A stretch of 64,000 nt of DNA, taken from positions 52,843,501 to 52,907,500 of the forward strand of contig NC_065539.1 of NCBI RefSeq assembly GCF_932294415.1. The letters run 5' to 3'. Of this stretch, positions 44,602 through 56,531 are shown one piece after another. Source of the DNA: Quercus robur (lineage: Eukaryota > Streptophyta > Magnoliopsida > Fagales > Fagaceae). The notes under the pieces are model-generated. The model worked only from the letters and a program-made list of their open reading frames with translations. It was not told the origin of the DNA and ran no database searches. The first letter of the stretch is position 1. Each line of letters opens with the position of its first letter. A program made the translations under genes and the position numbers.

Positions 44602-46190
44602 CTAGCATTATGTCGTGCGATACACAGCTTAATCAAAATATATATATAAATAATTATTTTATTAATTTACTTAAAATAAATGAATATTTTACTTTTAAAT
44701 TACATAATGAATGCATGTTGTGTGAGATTAAAGTATCATAAAATGCACGTATATATATAATGATTTTCAATAATACATTGAACTTTAAGGCTCAATTAAT
44801 CACATATATTTAAATAGAAAACTCTTGAATTTAATAGTTAACTATCCAAAACAATAATTAAGGCTCAATTCAGTAATTAAGAACAATCTAAATTATTAAA
44901 CATTTAAAAATTTAACCACCGCACACCCTTGGTATGATGGTCACTCTACAAGTATAAGTGCTAGTGCGATAGTCACATGAGAATTTAATTTTTGTTCTTG
45001 AAAGTATGGAAGAAGACACTAAAACTTGAGTTAGTTTCATCCTACCAAGTTTAAATTTAAACTCAGACTTCGTTTGGGAGGAAGGAATGGAATGAAAAGG
45101 AATGAAAAGAATAATTTTAGAATATTCTTCCCTTCCCTTGTTTGGGAGTTTTAATGGAGGAAATAGAAAGTTCATTCCCTTGTTTGAGAGTTTAAATGAG
45201 AGGGAATGGAATGGATAGGAGAGAATATTCATTCCTCTCTATTCCTTTAAAATCTCAAATTTTCATTCTCCCCAAAATTATGAGGAATAAGAGGGAATGG
45301 AATTAGATTTAATGATTTTTTTACTAAAACTCCCAAAATACCCCTATATATTCAACTCTTTATTTTAAAATAGAGGTCTAATAGTAATATTATTATAAAA
45401 TAATTTCATTACATTCCCTCTATATTACTCCCAAACAAGATCACTTACATTCCATTTATTTTCATTCATTTACATTCCTCAATTTTAAAACATTCAATCA
45501 AGGTTACTTAATTTAATTCCATTCCATTCCATTCATTTCCCTTACTTAAATACATTCCATTCCTTTACATTCCCTTATGATCATTTCATTTCATTCCAGT
45601 TCCTTCCCTTATAAACTCCCAAATGAAGTCTTAAAGTTTAAGTCTTGTGCGTTGCATGGTACATGTATGTGTATATGCATGAAAAATTATCTGAATTCAA
45701 TATTTATTATAGAGAATAGGTGTTCTAGTCTTACCCCTGTCCGACTAATTCTTGTTATGATCCTTTGTGTAGTGTGTGCATGTGCATGAAAAATGATCTG
45801 AATTTAACATTTATTGTAGAAAAGAGATAGTGTAGTCTTACCCTTGTCTAGCTAATTTTTATTATAATTCCTTTGTTTTGTGGGGAGAGAGAGAAACGAT
45901 TGTTTTGAAAAAAAGGGTCAGTGTATAATATATAATAGCTAAGATATTAATTTTTGGAAGTGATATCTCATATAGATTAGTATTTCAATTATGGGTTTTG
46001 GTAGTTAGAAGTTAACGCATAGTAGTTAATAATTAGAAAATTACTTTAAAATTTTTTTTAAACCAATCCCTTAAAAAAGTTTGAGTAGAGTTTAAATCAT
46101 GTTAATAAATTTTCTCTCTATTCAATTTTTTGAAATCATGTTAATAAAAAGTTACTGATAAAACTATTATCAGTAAACATTTCCTAGGCT
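44602..46190. repeat. Left arm of large imperfect inverted repeat
   Basis: Pairs in inverted orientation with 47760-48560: for example GTAGTCTTACCCTTGTCTAG (45831) with CTAGACAAAGGTAAGACTAC (48110), and TAGCTAAGATATTAAT (45937) with its reverse at about 48010. Its left edge (CTAGC ... TCGTGCGATACAC) resembles a degraded Helitron end read on the minus strand. It has gained a MITE (45060-45634), a short internal tandem duplication (about 45685-45830) and a SINE piece (about 44920-44980). Confidence 0.75.
45060..45634. mobile_element. hAT-like MITE, about 575 bp
   Basis: Ends GACTTCGTTTGGGAG and CTCCCAAATGAAGTC, with an interior rich in GGAATGGAAT and its reverse. Flanked by AGTTTAAA and AGTTTAAG (8 bp, one change). 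The right arm of the inverted repeat reads through without it near 48215 (ACTTAAACTTGGTAGGAT). Confidence 0.8.
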
Positions 46191-46241
46191 TATTTATTTA
46201 GCTTTGTTGCTAAATTTATATAAACTCTTTTATTTTATTTT

Positions 46242-46410
46242 GAGAAATGATATGTCTATAACATTTTTACAACAAATTATAAGTGGAATGTTGTTATTGG
46301 TTGTTATTGTTGGGGTAAAAAAGTAATCTTAATGTTAGTTTCAAATTTGAACCAATAACAACTAACCACCTATGATTTGTTGTAAAAATGTTGTAGACGT
46401 AGCATTTCTC
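46242..46410. mobile_element. Mutator-type MITE, 169 bp
   Basis: Same family as 31332-31499 with the same ends (GAGAAATGATATGTCTATAA ... GTAGCATTTCTC). No matching 9-bp flank is visible, so one side may have been rearranged. Confidence 0.8.
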
Positions 46411-46790
46411 ACAACCAAAAACCTATAAACAACAATTTACATTCAATATAAAATATAATCAAACTTATTCATAATTTAAAATTAAGAAATTAACACACAA
46501 ATTATAAATTAAGATATAAATTTATAAAAAGAACAAAGAATAAACCGGTTTTTTTTTTTTTTTTTTGAGAAGCAAGTGTGAGTATGTAACTAAAACCTGA
46601 ACCAATTATTGTAAAAGAGAATAAATGAGTACAAAAGTTTAATATTATGAATTGGGTTAAAATGTATGTGAGAAGTTTTTAATATTTTTTTTGAAGTTAA
46701 AGAAAAATAGCTTAAAAAAAATGAAAAAATAATAATGAAGAAAGAATGCATACTTGTTATGGGATTTGGGCATTCACATATTGGAATAAA

Positions 46791-46811
46791 CTTTTTTTTT
46801 TTTTTGAGAAG
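46791..46811 (-). mobile_element. Tail-only micro-insertion (21 nt)
   Basis: A C, a run of T, then GAGAAG (minus strand CTTCTC plus poly(A)) between two copies of ATATTGGAATAAA (46778-46790, 46812-46824). Similar T-runs with GAGAAG stand at about 46550 and 47090 without clear duplications. Confidence 0.8.
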
Positions 46812-47039
46812 ATATTGGAATAAAATTCACTTCAAAAAGGATATATATATATATATAGGTAGAGTTTCATTTGATATAGAATTTAAATCCAAATGGAATT
46901 AAGATTTCTAATCAATTTGTTTGTTGCTATCTCATAAATCCCATACAAAGTGGAATAAAAAAAATGTCATATGAATTGGAAAAAAGGAAACCTTTCTTTT
47001 ATAACCAAAAAAAAAAAAAAAAAACACAAACACAAACAC

Positions 47040-47400
47040 AAATAAAGGTTCTTTTTTTTTAGAAGAACAAATGTTTATTATATATAGATACTTTTTTTTT
47101 TTTTTGAGAAGAAAGAGAAGATGTTTACTTTAAACTTAAATACTTATTACCTTATTTACAATTTTTTTTTTAACTTTATCCTAATTTTTTTTTTCGTAAA
47201 TCTATATGAATAATAATTATCTAAAAAAAAACAAATTCACGTGTGAAGAGAAAGATTTTGCTATTGAATATGTTGTTGTTCTTTTTACGGGTATTATGTT
47301 TTTTTTTTTTTTTTTTTACAAAAAGTAATATAATTTAAATTTAAAAAAAGGAATAGATGAAGATTGTTGTCGTAGTTTTTTTTTTTTTTTTTTACACATA
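47040..47400 (-). repeat. Inverted copy of 38140-38600
   Basis: Read on the minus strand it follows 38150-38600: AATTATATTACT, CATAATACC(C/T)GTAAAAA, ACACGTGA, AATTGTAAATAAGGTAATAA, GTTTAAAGTAAACA, TTCTTCTAAAAAAA. It lacks the MITE at 38345-38520. Confidence 0.75.
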
Positions 47401-47682
47401 GTAATATAATTTAAATAAAAAAGGATTAGATAAAGAGTTTGAATTGTAATCAAATTAAATTTTTTTTATCAAAACTTATAAATTATAATTAAAAAAAAAA
47501 GGATTAGATAAAGAGTTTGGATTGTAATCAAATTAAGATTTTTATTAATTTAGAAATTATAGGAGAAGATAAGTACAAAAAAATATATTTATTTTTTTAA
47601 AATTCAAAAAAAAATTCTGCAATTTAGTGCAACCACTTGGCGCAACCACGACTTCTAAGCCCAACTTTTATTATATAATATA

Positions 47683-47710
47683 CTAGCCGCTAATTCGTGC
47701 AATGCACGAG
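47683..47710 (-). mobile_element. Helitron-type 3' terminus (minus strand)
   Basis: On the minus strand: stem TCGTGC-ATT-GCACGA, then ATTAGCGG, then CTAG and T. Near-match to the end at 756-784 (TTAGCGA CTAG T). The element would extend rightwards into the right arm of the inverted repeat. Confidence 0.6.
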
Positions 47711-47759
47711 AACTTAAATTGATTATTAAACTATACAATTGCATAAATTGCTCCTATCT

Positions 47760-48560
47760 GACTTGAATTTGTGTTTACTAATAATAGTTTTATCAGAAAC
47801 TTTTCATTAACATAATTTAAAAAAAAAAAATTTGAATAAAGAGATAATTTATTAACGTGATTTAAACTCTACTAAAACTTTTTTAAGGGATTGGTTTAAA
47901 AAAATTTCAAAGTAATTTTCTAATTATTAACTACTATGCTCTAATTTCTAACTACCAAAACTGACAATTGAAATACTAATTTGTATGAGATACTACTTCC
48001 AAAAATTAAAATCTTAGCTATTATATATCATATGTTAACTTTTTTTTTTTTTTCAAAAGAAGCGTTTCTCTCTCTCCCCGCAACACAAAAGGGATTATAA
48101 TAAGAATTAGCTAGACAAAGGTAAGACTACACTACCTCTTTTCTACAAAAAAATGTTAAATTCAAATAATTTTTCATGCATATACACACACATATAGCAT
48201 GCAACGCACAAGACTTAAACTTGGTAGGATAAAAGCCACTCAAGTTTCAGTGTCTTCTTCCATGCTTTCAAGGTCAAATTAAATTCTCATGCGAGTCTCT
48301 CTACTTCAAATTTTTAAATGTTTAATAATTTAGATTTTTTTTTTAATTATTGAATTAAGGTTTCTACTTAAACATGATTTCAATTATTGAAAATCATTAT
48401 TGAATTAAGGTTTCTACTTAAAGTTCAATGTATCATTGAAAATCATTATATATATATATATATATATATGTATATGTATGTATTTTATGATACCTTAATC
48501 TCGCACAACATGCATTCATTATGTAACTTAAAAGTAAAATATTCATTTATTTTTATTATT
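47760..48560. repeat. Right arm of large imperfect inverted repeat
   Basis: Inverted partner of 44602-46190 without the MITE. The two arms are about 1.57 kb apart at their inner edges. The outer end holds TATTTTATGATACCTTA twice (48480 and 48567). Confidence 0.75.
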
Positions 48561-48686
48561 TATATATGTATTTTATGATACCTTAGTCTCTCTACTTCTT
48601 TGTGTTTGCTTCTCTCTTCCCTACTATTTTCCTTTTAATTGTTGTTGTGTTTGTGATTAATTATGGTTTAGAATGTTTTGTCAATT

Positions 48687-49355
48687 TGGGTATTACTTAT
48701 TGTACGGCACCTAACACCCAAGTTCATATTAGGTCTTGGACCATGAATCAACGATATGGGCCAAAGATCCAACCTTCACATCAACAAGAGCCCCGGCCTA
48801 AACCCACGAATTGTTGCTAATGTGAACTGAGTGTTTTCCGGACCCTTAGAAGGCGGATTGTGTACACCCTGCTCACAAGGTTCTCGGGAAACTATTTCTG
48901 GGCACTATGCATATGCTCGGTCACATTGCCCGGGCACATTGCCGTTTAAGTGCTCGACATAACCTTAGGAAACTCCACTGCCGAACACGTTAACGGAAGT
49001 GGGAACCATTTCCAAATCCACTCGTACCTAAAAATCCACTTAAGCCCATTGACATTGGACCCTTCTTTGCACTAAGAGAGAAAATAATGATGATCACCCC
49101 ATTAACGAAAGCTATAAATAGGAGAAATGAATGGATAGTTAGGGGATGCAATTCTGAGGAAAGAAAGAATAAGGAAATAGAGAGGAGATAACATTGAGAA
49201 AGAGGGAGAAAAGTGATTGCATTGGGTCCCTTATCCTAAGACAACCCAAGGTAGAATACCCAGACCCACCATACAAGTAAATTGCGAGCCCAAATAGTGG
49301 TTTGGCCTAGCAAGCCCGTCTTTGGAGCTTACATTTATATTTATCATTCTGCACA
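48687..49355 (+). mobile_element. Solo LTR, family uncertain (fossil)
   Basis: A 669-bp TG...CA segment flanked by TCAATT on both sides (48681-48686, 49356-49361). It carries a TATA box (GCTATAAATAGG, about 49113) and a purine-rich leader-like part. No internal region is present. Confidence 0.6.
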
Positions 49356-49446
49356 TCAATTATTTGAATATAAGTGTGCTTTGGTAATTTTGTAATTAGA
49401 GGTCTAAACATTCACTAATATTTTACACACCAAGCGAGCATTCATT

Positions 49447-49805
49447 CTCTTCACTTCTCAAAGTTTTGATAAGTAACTCTTACTTTTGGTCTTTGATAAG
49501 TCATATCAATATGGTATGAACCATATTTTCTTCACTTTCAAAAAGAAAACTTTAAAATGTCTTCTAATATTTATTTTCTCTCTATACAAATAAAATAACA
49601 AACAAAGCACTCAAATATAATTAAAAAAAAAAGAGCTAAATTATACATACCCTTAAGTTCTTAATTCAATAATTCTATAAAATAAGAAAAGAGAATATAT
49701 ATATCTTACATATAACACATAATACAAAGTTAAATCATATATAGAAATAGCTTTAGTATGCATTTGAATGAGGTTTTTTTTTTTTTTTGATAAAATACTA
49801 TTTTG
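49447..49805 (+). repeat. CDC73 upstream segment duplicated at 37.8 kb
   Basis: Lies 300-660 bp upstream of the CDC73 start codon, and its copy is at 37789-38140. The orientation of the rest suggests this is the original place. Confidence 0.7.
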
Positions 49806-50105
49806 GTATCTAAATTCTTTTAAAAATTTGTATTTTGTCTCTAAACTTTAAAAAAGTTATTTTTTTCCTCTCTAAATTATTGAAATTTTTTTACTTTTTG
49901 TTCTTAAACTTTAAAATAAATTCTTTTTTTTTTATCCCTAAATTATTTATATAAAAAAATTCTTTCTTGGTCACTATTTTGGGTCTCTATTTAAAAAAAC
50001 GACAGTCGTTTAGCATGCCATTTCTCCTTCTAATACCAGCATCTACACTCAGTACTGCTCACTCCATCTACACCCAGCATCCACCTCTCTTTTTCTTCTC
50101 ACAAT

Positions 50106-51738
50106 ATGGATCCACTCTCGGCGGTCCGCGACTACACGATCCGAAACGAGCTGGACCGGATCGTCCGGTACAACGACGAGTTCCGGTTCGGGTCGGACTA
50201 CTCGTTCCCATGCTCCATCGAAACCGGGTACCGATCGAAGCAAGGCAATCTCTACACCTTAGAAACCCTACTGTTCTTCATCAACAACCACCAACTCAAG
50301 CACATCGAGTACATACAGAAGGCTCGCACGCAGGGAATCACCGCCGTCACTTTGCCGGACCGGAAACCCTTGCTCGATTATCTCACCGGAAAAGTCTCCT
50401 CCTCCGATTCGGTACAATTAAACGACGTCGTAAACCTAAACCCCCAAAAGTTCCCCGATTTGCCCCTGAATTCTTCGATTATTGCGTCCGAGACATTTCC
50501 CCCAAATTTCTCCGAACAAAACAGCACCCAATTGCCCGAACACGAAGTCGTCGAATTCACGGCGGCGATGGTGACCTCGATGGAGCGGCCGTTGAAGGAT
50601 CGAGAGTCGTTGTTGGAGTGCAAGCAGAGGGATTTCTACAGCGTTCTGGTGGCGTCGACGAAGCGAGAGGAGGAGCGGCAGCGAGTCGAGTCGCAGCAGA
50701 GGAAAGACGGGCTCGTCGCGAAGAATCGGCTGATGGGCTCGGAGGAAACTCGGTACGGCGTTGACGAGTCGATGAATTACGATAACTCGATGACGCCGAA
50801 GCCGAAGATGATGCATTTGATGATGAAAGGGAGCAAGATTGGCGAAGGGGTGCCGATAATTCTGGTTCCCAGTGCGTTCCAGACTTTGATTACGATTTAC
50901 AATGTGAAGGAGTTTTTGGAAGATGGGTTTTTTATACCTACGGATGTGAAGGTGAAGCAGATGAAGGGGGCGAAGCCGGACTGCGTGACGGTGCAGAAGA
51001 AGTTCAGTAGGGATAGGGTGGTGACGGCTTATGAGGTTAGGGATAAGCCTTCCGGGCTTAAACCCGAGGATTGGGATCGTGTTGTGGCGGTTTTCGTGTT
51101 GGGGAAAGAATGGCAGTTTAAGGATTGGCCGTTTAAGGACCATGTTGAGATATTCAATAAGAGTGAGTGTGATTGTTGTTTTTAATGCTGTGTTAGAACT
51201 AATTTTGAATTGGGTGTGGTTGTGTTTTTTGGCATTTGGGGTTTTGGAGTTACAAAAAAAAGGGTTTTGGGTTTTAGGGGAAATGGGTTTGTATTTTTGC
51301 TTTATTTAAAGTTATGTACTTGGGTTGAGGAGGGTTAGATTAGGAATGGTTCTTTTTGCCTTTTTTTTGGTTATGAATTCGTGTATTCTTTGTGGAATTG
51401 ACTCTGAGTTATGTGTTGGATTGGTGTTTGCAGTTTTAGGATTTTTTATGCGGTTTGAGGATGACAGTTTGGAGTCGGCGAAGACTGTGAAGCAGTGGAA
51501 TGTAAAGATTATCTCAGTGAGTATTGTTTTTCTTGATCTGGTTGGTTGTTTTGATCTTAGTTATCTTGAATGGGATATGAGTATATCGGTGTTTGCAGCC
51601 ATGTATTATTAGGATTTGATGTGAATGTATATTGCAAATGTGCAGATTAGCAAGAATAAGCGACACCAAGATAGAACTGCAGCGTTGGATGTGTGGGAAA
51701 AACTAGAAGATTTTGTTCGGTCACGATCACATTCTTGA
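50106..51738 (+). CDS. CDC73: CDC73/parafibromin homologue (Paf1 complex)
   Basis: Three exons: 50106-51162, 51434-51516, 51646-51738; all junctions GT-AG, total 410 residues. Plant CDC73 (PHP) is a nuclear subunit of the Paf1 complex, which supports RNA polymerase II elongation and histone modification; in Arabidopsis it affects flowering time. N-terminal block (1-130) MDPLSAVRDYTIRNELDRIV ... SIETGYRSKQGNLYTLETLL is family-typical. A low-complexity middle contains a charged stretch (about 165-230). The C-terminal Ras-like domain (about 245-405) has VPSAFQTLITIYNVKEFLED, KEWQFKDWPFKDHVEIFNK and, across the splices, ILGFFMRFEDD and KNKRHQDRTAALDVWEKLED. No defects seen. The 5' part of exon 1 is clearly GC-richer than its surroundings. 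Pieces of this gene recur near every U2 copy at 4-31 kb. Confidence 0.96.
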
Positions 51739-51917
51739 TGTGCACCGACTTTTTAGATAAGTTGTGTGAATATTTGTGATGTTTCTGAGATTTTTGACCC
51801 TCGTACTCAACGCAACTTTGTATTTATTTAGTTCTGGTATTGGAATAGATTGATTGCTTTTGCTAAAATTCTCTTGAGATTCTATTGCTAGGCTTTGTGA
51901 GAGTTTATTTAAACTAA

Positions 51918-53950
51918 TTTGCCAATTGAAAAAAGTTGAGCACAACCCTCGTTCCTGTGCTTACTTTTCTCGTTAGCTAAGCCTAAATTTCCCTGAGTTT
52001 GCTTTGGTTATACTTATCAATGCTGTGGAATTCATTTCATGCATATAACAGACTAGATGATAAGATAAATGTACAAACTTCTCGTAAACAACTTCTGTGC
52101 AGCTTGGTAGTAGCTTATTTCAGTATGCTCTTAACCAACCAAGTTGAAGCAAAGCCAGGCTCAACTTAGATCTGTTATTGAGTAGTTGGGAAATTCATTT
52201 AGCTATGTCGGCAGATATTTTCAGGATCTTTTATAAAAACACTATTAATTACCAAAGAGTGAGTATCAGTGAACAAGTCATTGGTTGAGGTTATGAGAAT
52301 ACTGATGTATGAGGACAACCAGAGTTTGAAACTTCGAATCCCCCCTTGCCTACTTCTTGTAACAATTAAATCTATTAAAAAAAGAAACAAGAAAAAGAAA
52401 AGAAGCTAAGCATATTTGAATATTCCCTGCTCTTTTCTTTTTGTTATCTGGTGTGGCTAAAAGTAAAAGATAATTCAACTCTTAATGATCTGCAATGTTA
52501 TTAATTGAGGTTCAAATTAATTTGAACTGTAAAGAAAAAATATATAATGGAGCAGTCTGAAATAGAACTCAGTTCCTCACACTAATAAATTTTTTGACTA
52601 GGAAGACTGCATTCATATTTGATCATTAAGTAGAAAAAGCATAGCTGCAGCTTTCCTATAGTTGCTAAATGGTTCTAGAAAGATGTTTGATGTCATTGGG
52701 GGTAGGTAGGCAAGCGCGATTGATCTGAGATGATCTTTCGACCCTTCCTAATATTACCTATTTACACTAACAACCTGCTATGAAAAAGCCTCCTGTTGTA
52801 TGAATGTTTTCCTGCTGACCTGTCTAGATGTAATTTAGAAGCAATTTTGTCACAGTATCAAGTACAACTAGCCTTCTCATTTTACTTAATAACTGGTTAA
52901 AATTTTAGTTCAAACCCATGTTTGAGAGTTTTTTTCAAGCTCATTTGCCAATTGAAAAAGGTTGAGCACAAGCCTCGTTCCTGTGTATATTTTTCTCATT
53001 AGCTAAGCATAAGTCACCCTGAGTTTGATTTGGTTATGCTTTTCAATGTTGTGAAATTCATACACATTGGGATATCAGAGATTAGGGATGAAAAGATAAA
53101 TGCATAAACTTCTCATAAACAGCATGTGTGGAGCTTGGTAGTAGTTTATTTTTAGTATGCTTTTAACAGACCAAGTTGAAGCAAAGCCAGACTCAACTTA
53201 GTTTTGTTCTTGAATAGTTGGGAGCTTCATTTAGCTGTATCTGCAGATATTTTCAGTACCTTTGATAGAAACACTACCAAAGAGTGAGTATCAACTAACA
53301 AGTCATTAGTTGAGGTTATGAGATTATTGATGTATAACTTATTATGGGATGGGAAATTAGGAATTTTTAGAATCAAACCGTCATGGTTGGTGTTGTCATC
53401 TCATCTGACATGTCTTTACAATCTTCTTTAGGATTACTCAAAAGCTAAGCATATTTGAATATGCCATCCTCTGTTCTTTTATTATCTGGTGTGGCTTAAA
53501 GTAAAAGATCAAAAACAACTTTAAATTTCCTGCTACTTTATTAACCGGCTTTCAAATTCTGGATTGTAAGGGGAAAATATATAATTGAGCAGTCTGAAAT
53601 AGAACTCAGTTCCTTGCACTGATCTATTGATTGACCAGGAAAACTGCATTCATCTTTGATCCTTGAGTAGAAACGCTTAGCTTCAGCTTTCCGATTGTTG
53701 CCAAATGGATATAAACAGATGTTTAATGTTATTGGGGGTAGGCAGGCAAGGGTGATTGATCAGAGATGATCTTTATGCCCTTACTATTACCCTTTTACAC
53801 TAACCAGCTGCTATGACAAAGCCCTTCTATTGCATGAATGTTTTGCCTCTAGTCCAGCAAGATGGATTTTTGGTTTTAAAAGCCATTTTGTCACAGTATC
53901 AAGTACAGCTGGCCTTTTTATTTCACTTAATCACTGATTGTAAAAATTTT
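51918..53950. repeat. About 1.02-kb tandem duplication
   Basis: 51918-52930 and 52940-53950 align throughout (GCCAATTGAAAAA(A/G)GTTGAGCAC; TTATCTGGTGTGGCT; ATTGGGGGTAGG(T/C)AGGCAAG). A third, shortened copy with an internal loss is at 56850-57040, beyond the lipid-transfer gene. The first unit has an A-rich retroposon-like piece (52314-52408) missing from the second. No coding potential recognised. Confidence 0.75.
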
Positions 53951-55468
53951 GGTTCAAACTGACTTAGAAACAACAGGTAAAACCATTAAAAACCTCCAAT
54001 AATCTTTTCCTAAACCATAAATTAGAATCTTAATCAATGATTCCAGGTATGACTTTCAGACTTGCTTGGAAATCGGACCAAAAAATATCTTAGATGAGTA
54101 TGCTTGCTTGAACCTAGGTGCAAGTTGTATAGAATCAACTGTAATCTTTAATGGCACATCCATGGGGATTAAAAGTCTTCTTCCTGCAGATATGTCACAT
54201 GATGATGAATGCAGCTACACTATGACCGTAGTTTTAAGTTTTGTACTCAAATTCACATGGGCCAGGAAAAAAAAGGATATCACATGCGCAATCTATATTA
54301 TTACCCCATGTCTTAGGGTTGTAGTTCTATTTTAATTTGATTGCAACAGCTTCTTTGTTTGGTTGTATGCATATATTAATGGTCACTGCGAGTGTTTTTT
54401 TTATATCTGGTACTTATCAGGTGCAGAGGCCACGGAGCCAATGAGGGGGATCAAAAGAAATGAAAAACATTTCCTTGACTTAGCAAAAAAAGAAAAGAAA
54501 AAGACATTTGTTCACTTGCCAGTATGCCTTACTGAAGAGCTTTTAATAGTGTTGATGGAAGTTTTTCACCAATGATGAGTGGCCTTTTGTGATGTAATTG
54601 GGAAATACATTTGTTTCTGGCTTGGCAAAGAAGCTTGGGATGTTTCATTTCCTACTAGTTAGTTGCAATTTAAACAAATCAAGGGAGCAGGTTCCTTGTC
54701 CAGGGCTGGTGCCATTCTTGTATCTGTTTCTGCTTTTGCATGGTACTTGTGTTTAGAGCAATCAGCTTCTTGTTTGTACGAGTAGCGTATCAATTATTTT
54801 ACCTTTTGTGCAAGTGATGATGAAATGTGTGTGATAATGATAACAACTTATGTTGGTAGGCAACATTGAAAAATAATAGGGATATGTATTTGCAGCATAT
54901 ATACAGTCATTCATTTTCAGCAACAATTTTCCTTATTTAAACTTCATTATTAGAGGTTTGTCACAGCTGCTAATCATTTTTTGTATATTGAAGGATCAAA
55001 TACCATGTCGGAATACAGACTATAGTGGGAAGTAATGAAATTTGATATGCATATAAATTTTCTTTTCTGGCAGTCATGCAAACTTAAATACCAAAGATTG
55101 CTGAAGTTAATTTTTTCAGTGAAGAAGTTCTAGAATCCTTGCTTTTTATCGTTTCATTTTGGTTAGTTTACTATCTTATTGTTGAATTGGTTATTGATGA
55201 CACTGGAAGTGACACTGCATGACTTCTTGGTAATATGTTTAGGTGTCTGTTGTATTACTTATAAGGCAGAAATCATCTTTATTAAGAAGGGAAGAGCACA
55301 AGATGTCTCCTCAATAATATAAGAACATATCAACCCCTGAAGATGTCACAAACAATAAATACATAAGAACCCCACAACCTAAGGGAAGTCATAAAAGGAA
55401 GAATACGGTAATAATCATCAAGAACAGGTAGGAATGTTTTGCTGTGAAAAGCAGGCTAACAAATGAGA
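53951..55468. other. Intergenic, no gene recognised
   Basis: Two modest open stretches on the plus strand (54066-54335, 54363-54575) have no recognisable domain and no splice pattern I trust. This is the 3' side of both neighbouring genes. Confidence 0.4.
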
Positions 55469-56531
55469 TCAATATGTTGTAAAGGCTGTAGCAACTGTTG
55501 CAGCACATATAAGGAAGAAGAGATGAGAAATCGACAACTTGATGGAATTTCCAGCTGATGAATTGCCTTCTGTTGATGGCACGGTTTTAGATCCACTTCC
55601 TACACAAGTGAACATCAACACGAATGAACAAAGTAGATAAATGAATCCTTGAGGATTCATTGATGAATAAATGATAAATAAAACTTGTTTAGTGCCACTT
55701 ATTTATTAAGGTATATTGAAAAGATTGAACTTTTTAAACCCAGAATGTGGCTTGTATGAGTCAACATTTGACTGATCATGATATTTTTGCATGTAATTGA
55801 ACAAATGAAGCAGTTTGTACCTGAAGGAGTTGTATTTGAAGATTCTGTTGATCCTGCAGGAGAGGCGGCCGGTGACGCAGCTGCCAATATTCAGGAAGTA
55901 TGTTAGCGGAGATGAAAATGATGATTTAATATTTGTCTAAAATGGTATTCAGGAAGTATGTTAGCGGAGATGAAAATGATGATTTAATATTTGTCTAAAA
56001 TGGTAGCCAGGGAGGATTTTGCATCCATACACAAGGCTATACAAGCATATTAAAGGCCTGTTTGGTTGTGTTGTTTAAATAACACAACACATATTTCTAC
56101 AATACTTTTTTATTCACACGTATTTCTATAATACTTAAACAATATTACTAGAATAATATTACCAAACAGGCCCTAAAATGTAAAAAAAATGAGAATTATA
56201 ATGTGTTCTTACCATTACAGCGGCTGATAGGTGGGGTCTGAACATTACAAGCACCAGGCAGGGCTAGAGCCAGAGTCTGGTTTATGTTGATTCCCAATGA
56301 CGCGCCACCACCATTAAGGACTTGACACAAGCACTGTGGTTGCGAGCGGACTACACTAGCAAGCTGTGAGCAGCAGCTTGAAGATGGTGTTGAGGAGTTG
56401 CCGGTAATGTAGTTAAGGCATGGTGACATACTGATGATCACATTTGAACAACTTGACTGAGCCGTAGCTCCTGCCCAGAGCATAGTCACCAAGACTAGGA
56501 CCAGAGCCATCTCCATTTTTCCATGAGCCAT
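55469..56531 (-). CDS. GPI-anchored non-specific lipid transfer protein (LTPG type)
   Basis: Three exons on the minus strand: 56531-56213, 55880-55821, 55599-55469; GT-AG junctions, 169 residues. Signal peptide 1-25 (hydrophobic LVLVLVTML, cut after ATA). The eight-cysteine module is complete: C28, C38, C53-C54, C67-x-C69, C95, C105, as in plant LTPs. A Ser/Pro/Thr-rich linker ([20 protein letters not shown]) and a C-terminal hydrophobic tail ([18 protein letters not shown]) after SAGNS fit GPI attachment. Such proteins sit on the outer plasma membrane and help export cuticle or suberin lipids. Two possible N-glycosylation sites (N45, N84). Intron 1 carries a MITE. A TATA-like CATAAAT lies about 95 bp upstream. 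Intact. Confidence 0.92.
56054..56173. mobile_element. PIF/Harbinger-like MITE, 120 bp, in intron 1
   Basis: Ends AGGCCTGTTTGGTTG and TTACCAAACAGGCCC, TAA at 56051-56053 and 56174-56176. It sits inside intron 1 of the lipid-transfer gene, close to the donor. Confidence 0.8.

Noticed and set aside
49967-51143. Frames of 265 codons (plus) and 235 codons (minus) over CDC73
   Set aside because: Shadows of exon 1, which is GC-rich and so has few stops in other frames.
52262-52410. Possible tRNA-derived SINE (CTTCGAATCCCC with A-rich tail)
   Set aside because: No A box or target duplication could be read, though the sister unit lacks part of it.
54066-54575. Two plus-strand open frames as exons of a small gene
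   Set aside because: No family resemblance, no convincing splice sites between them.
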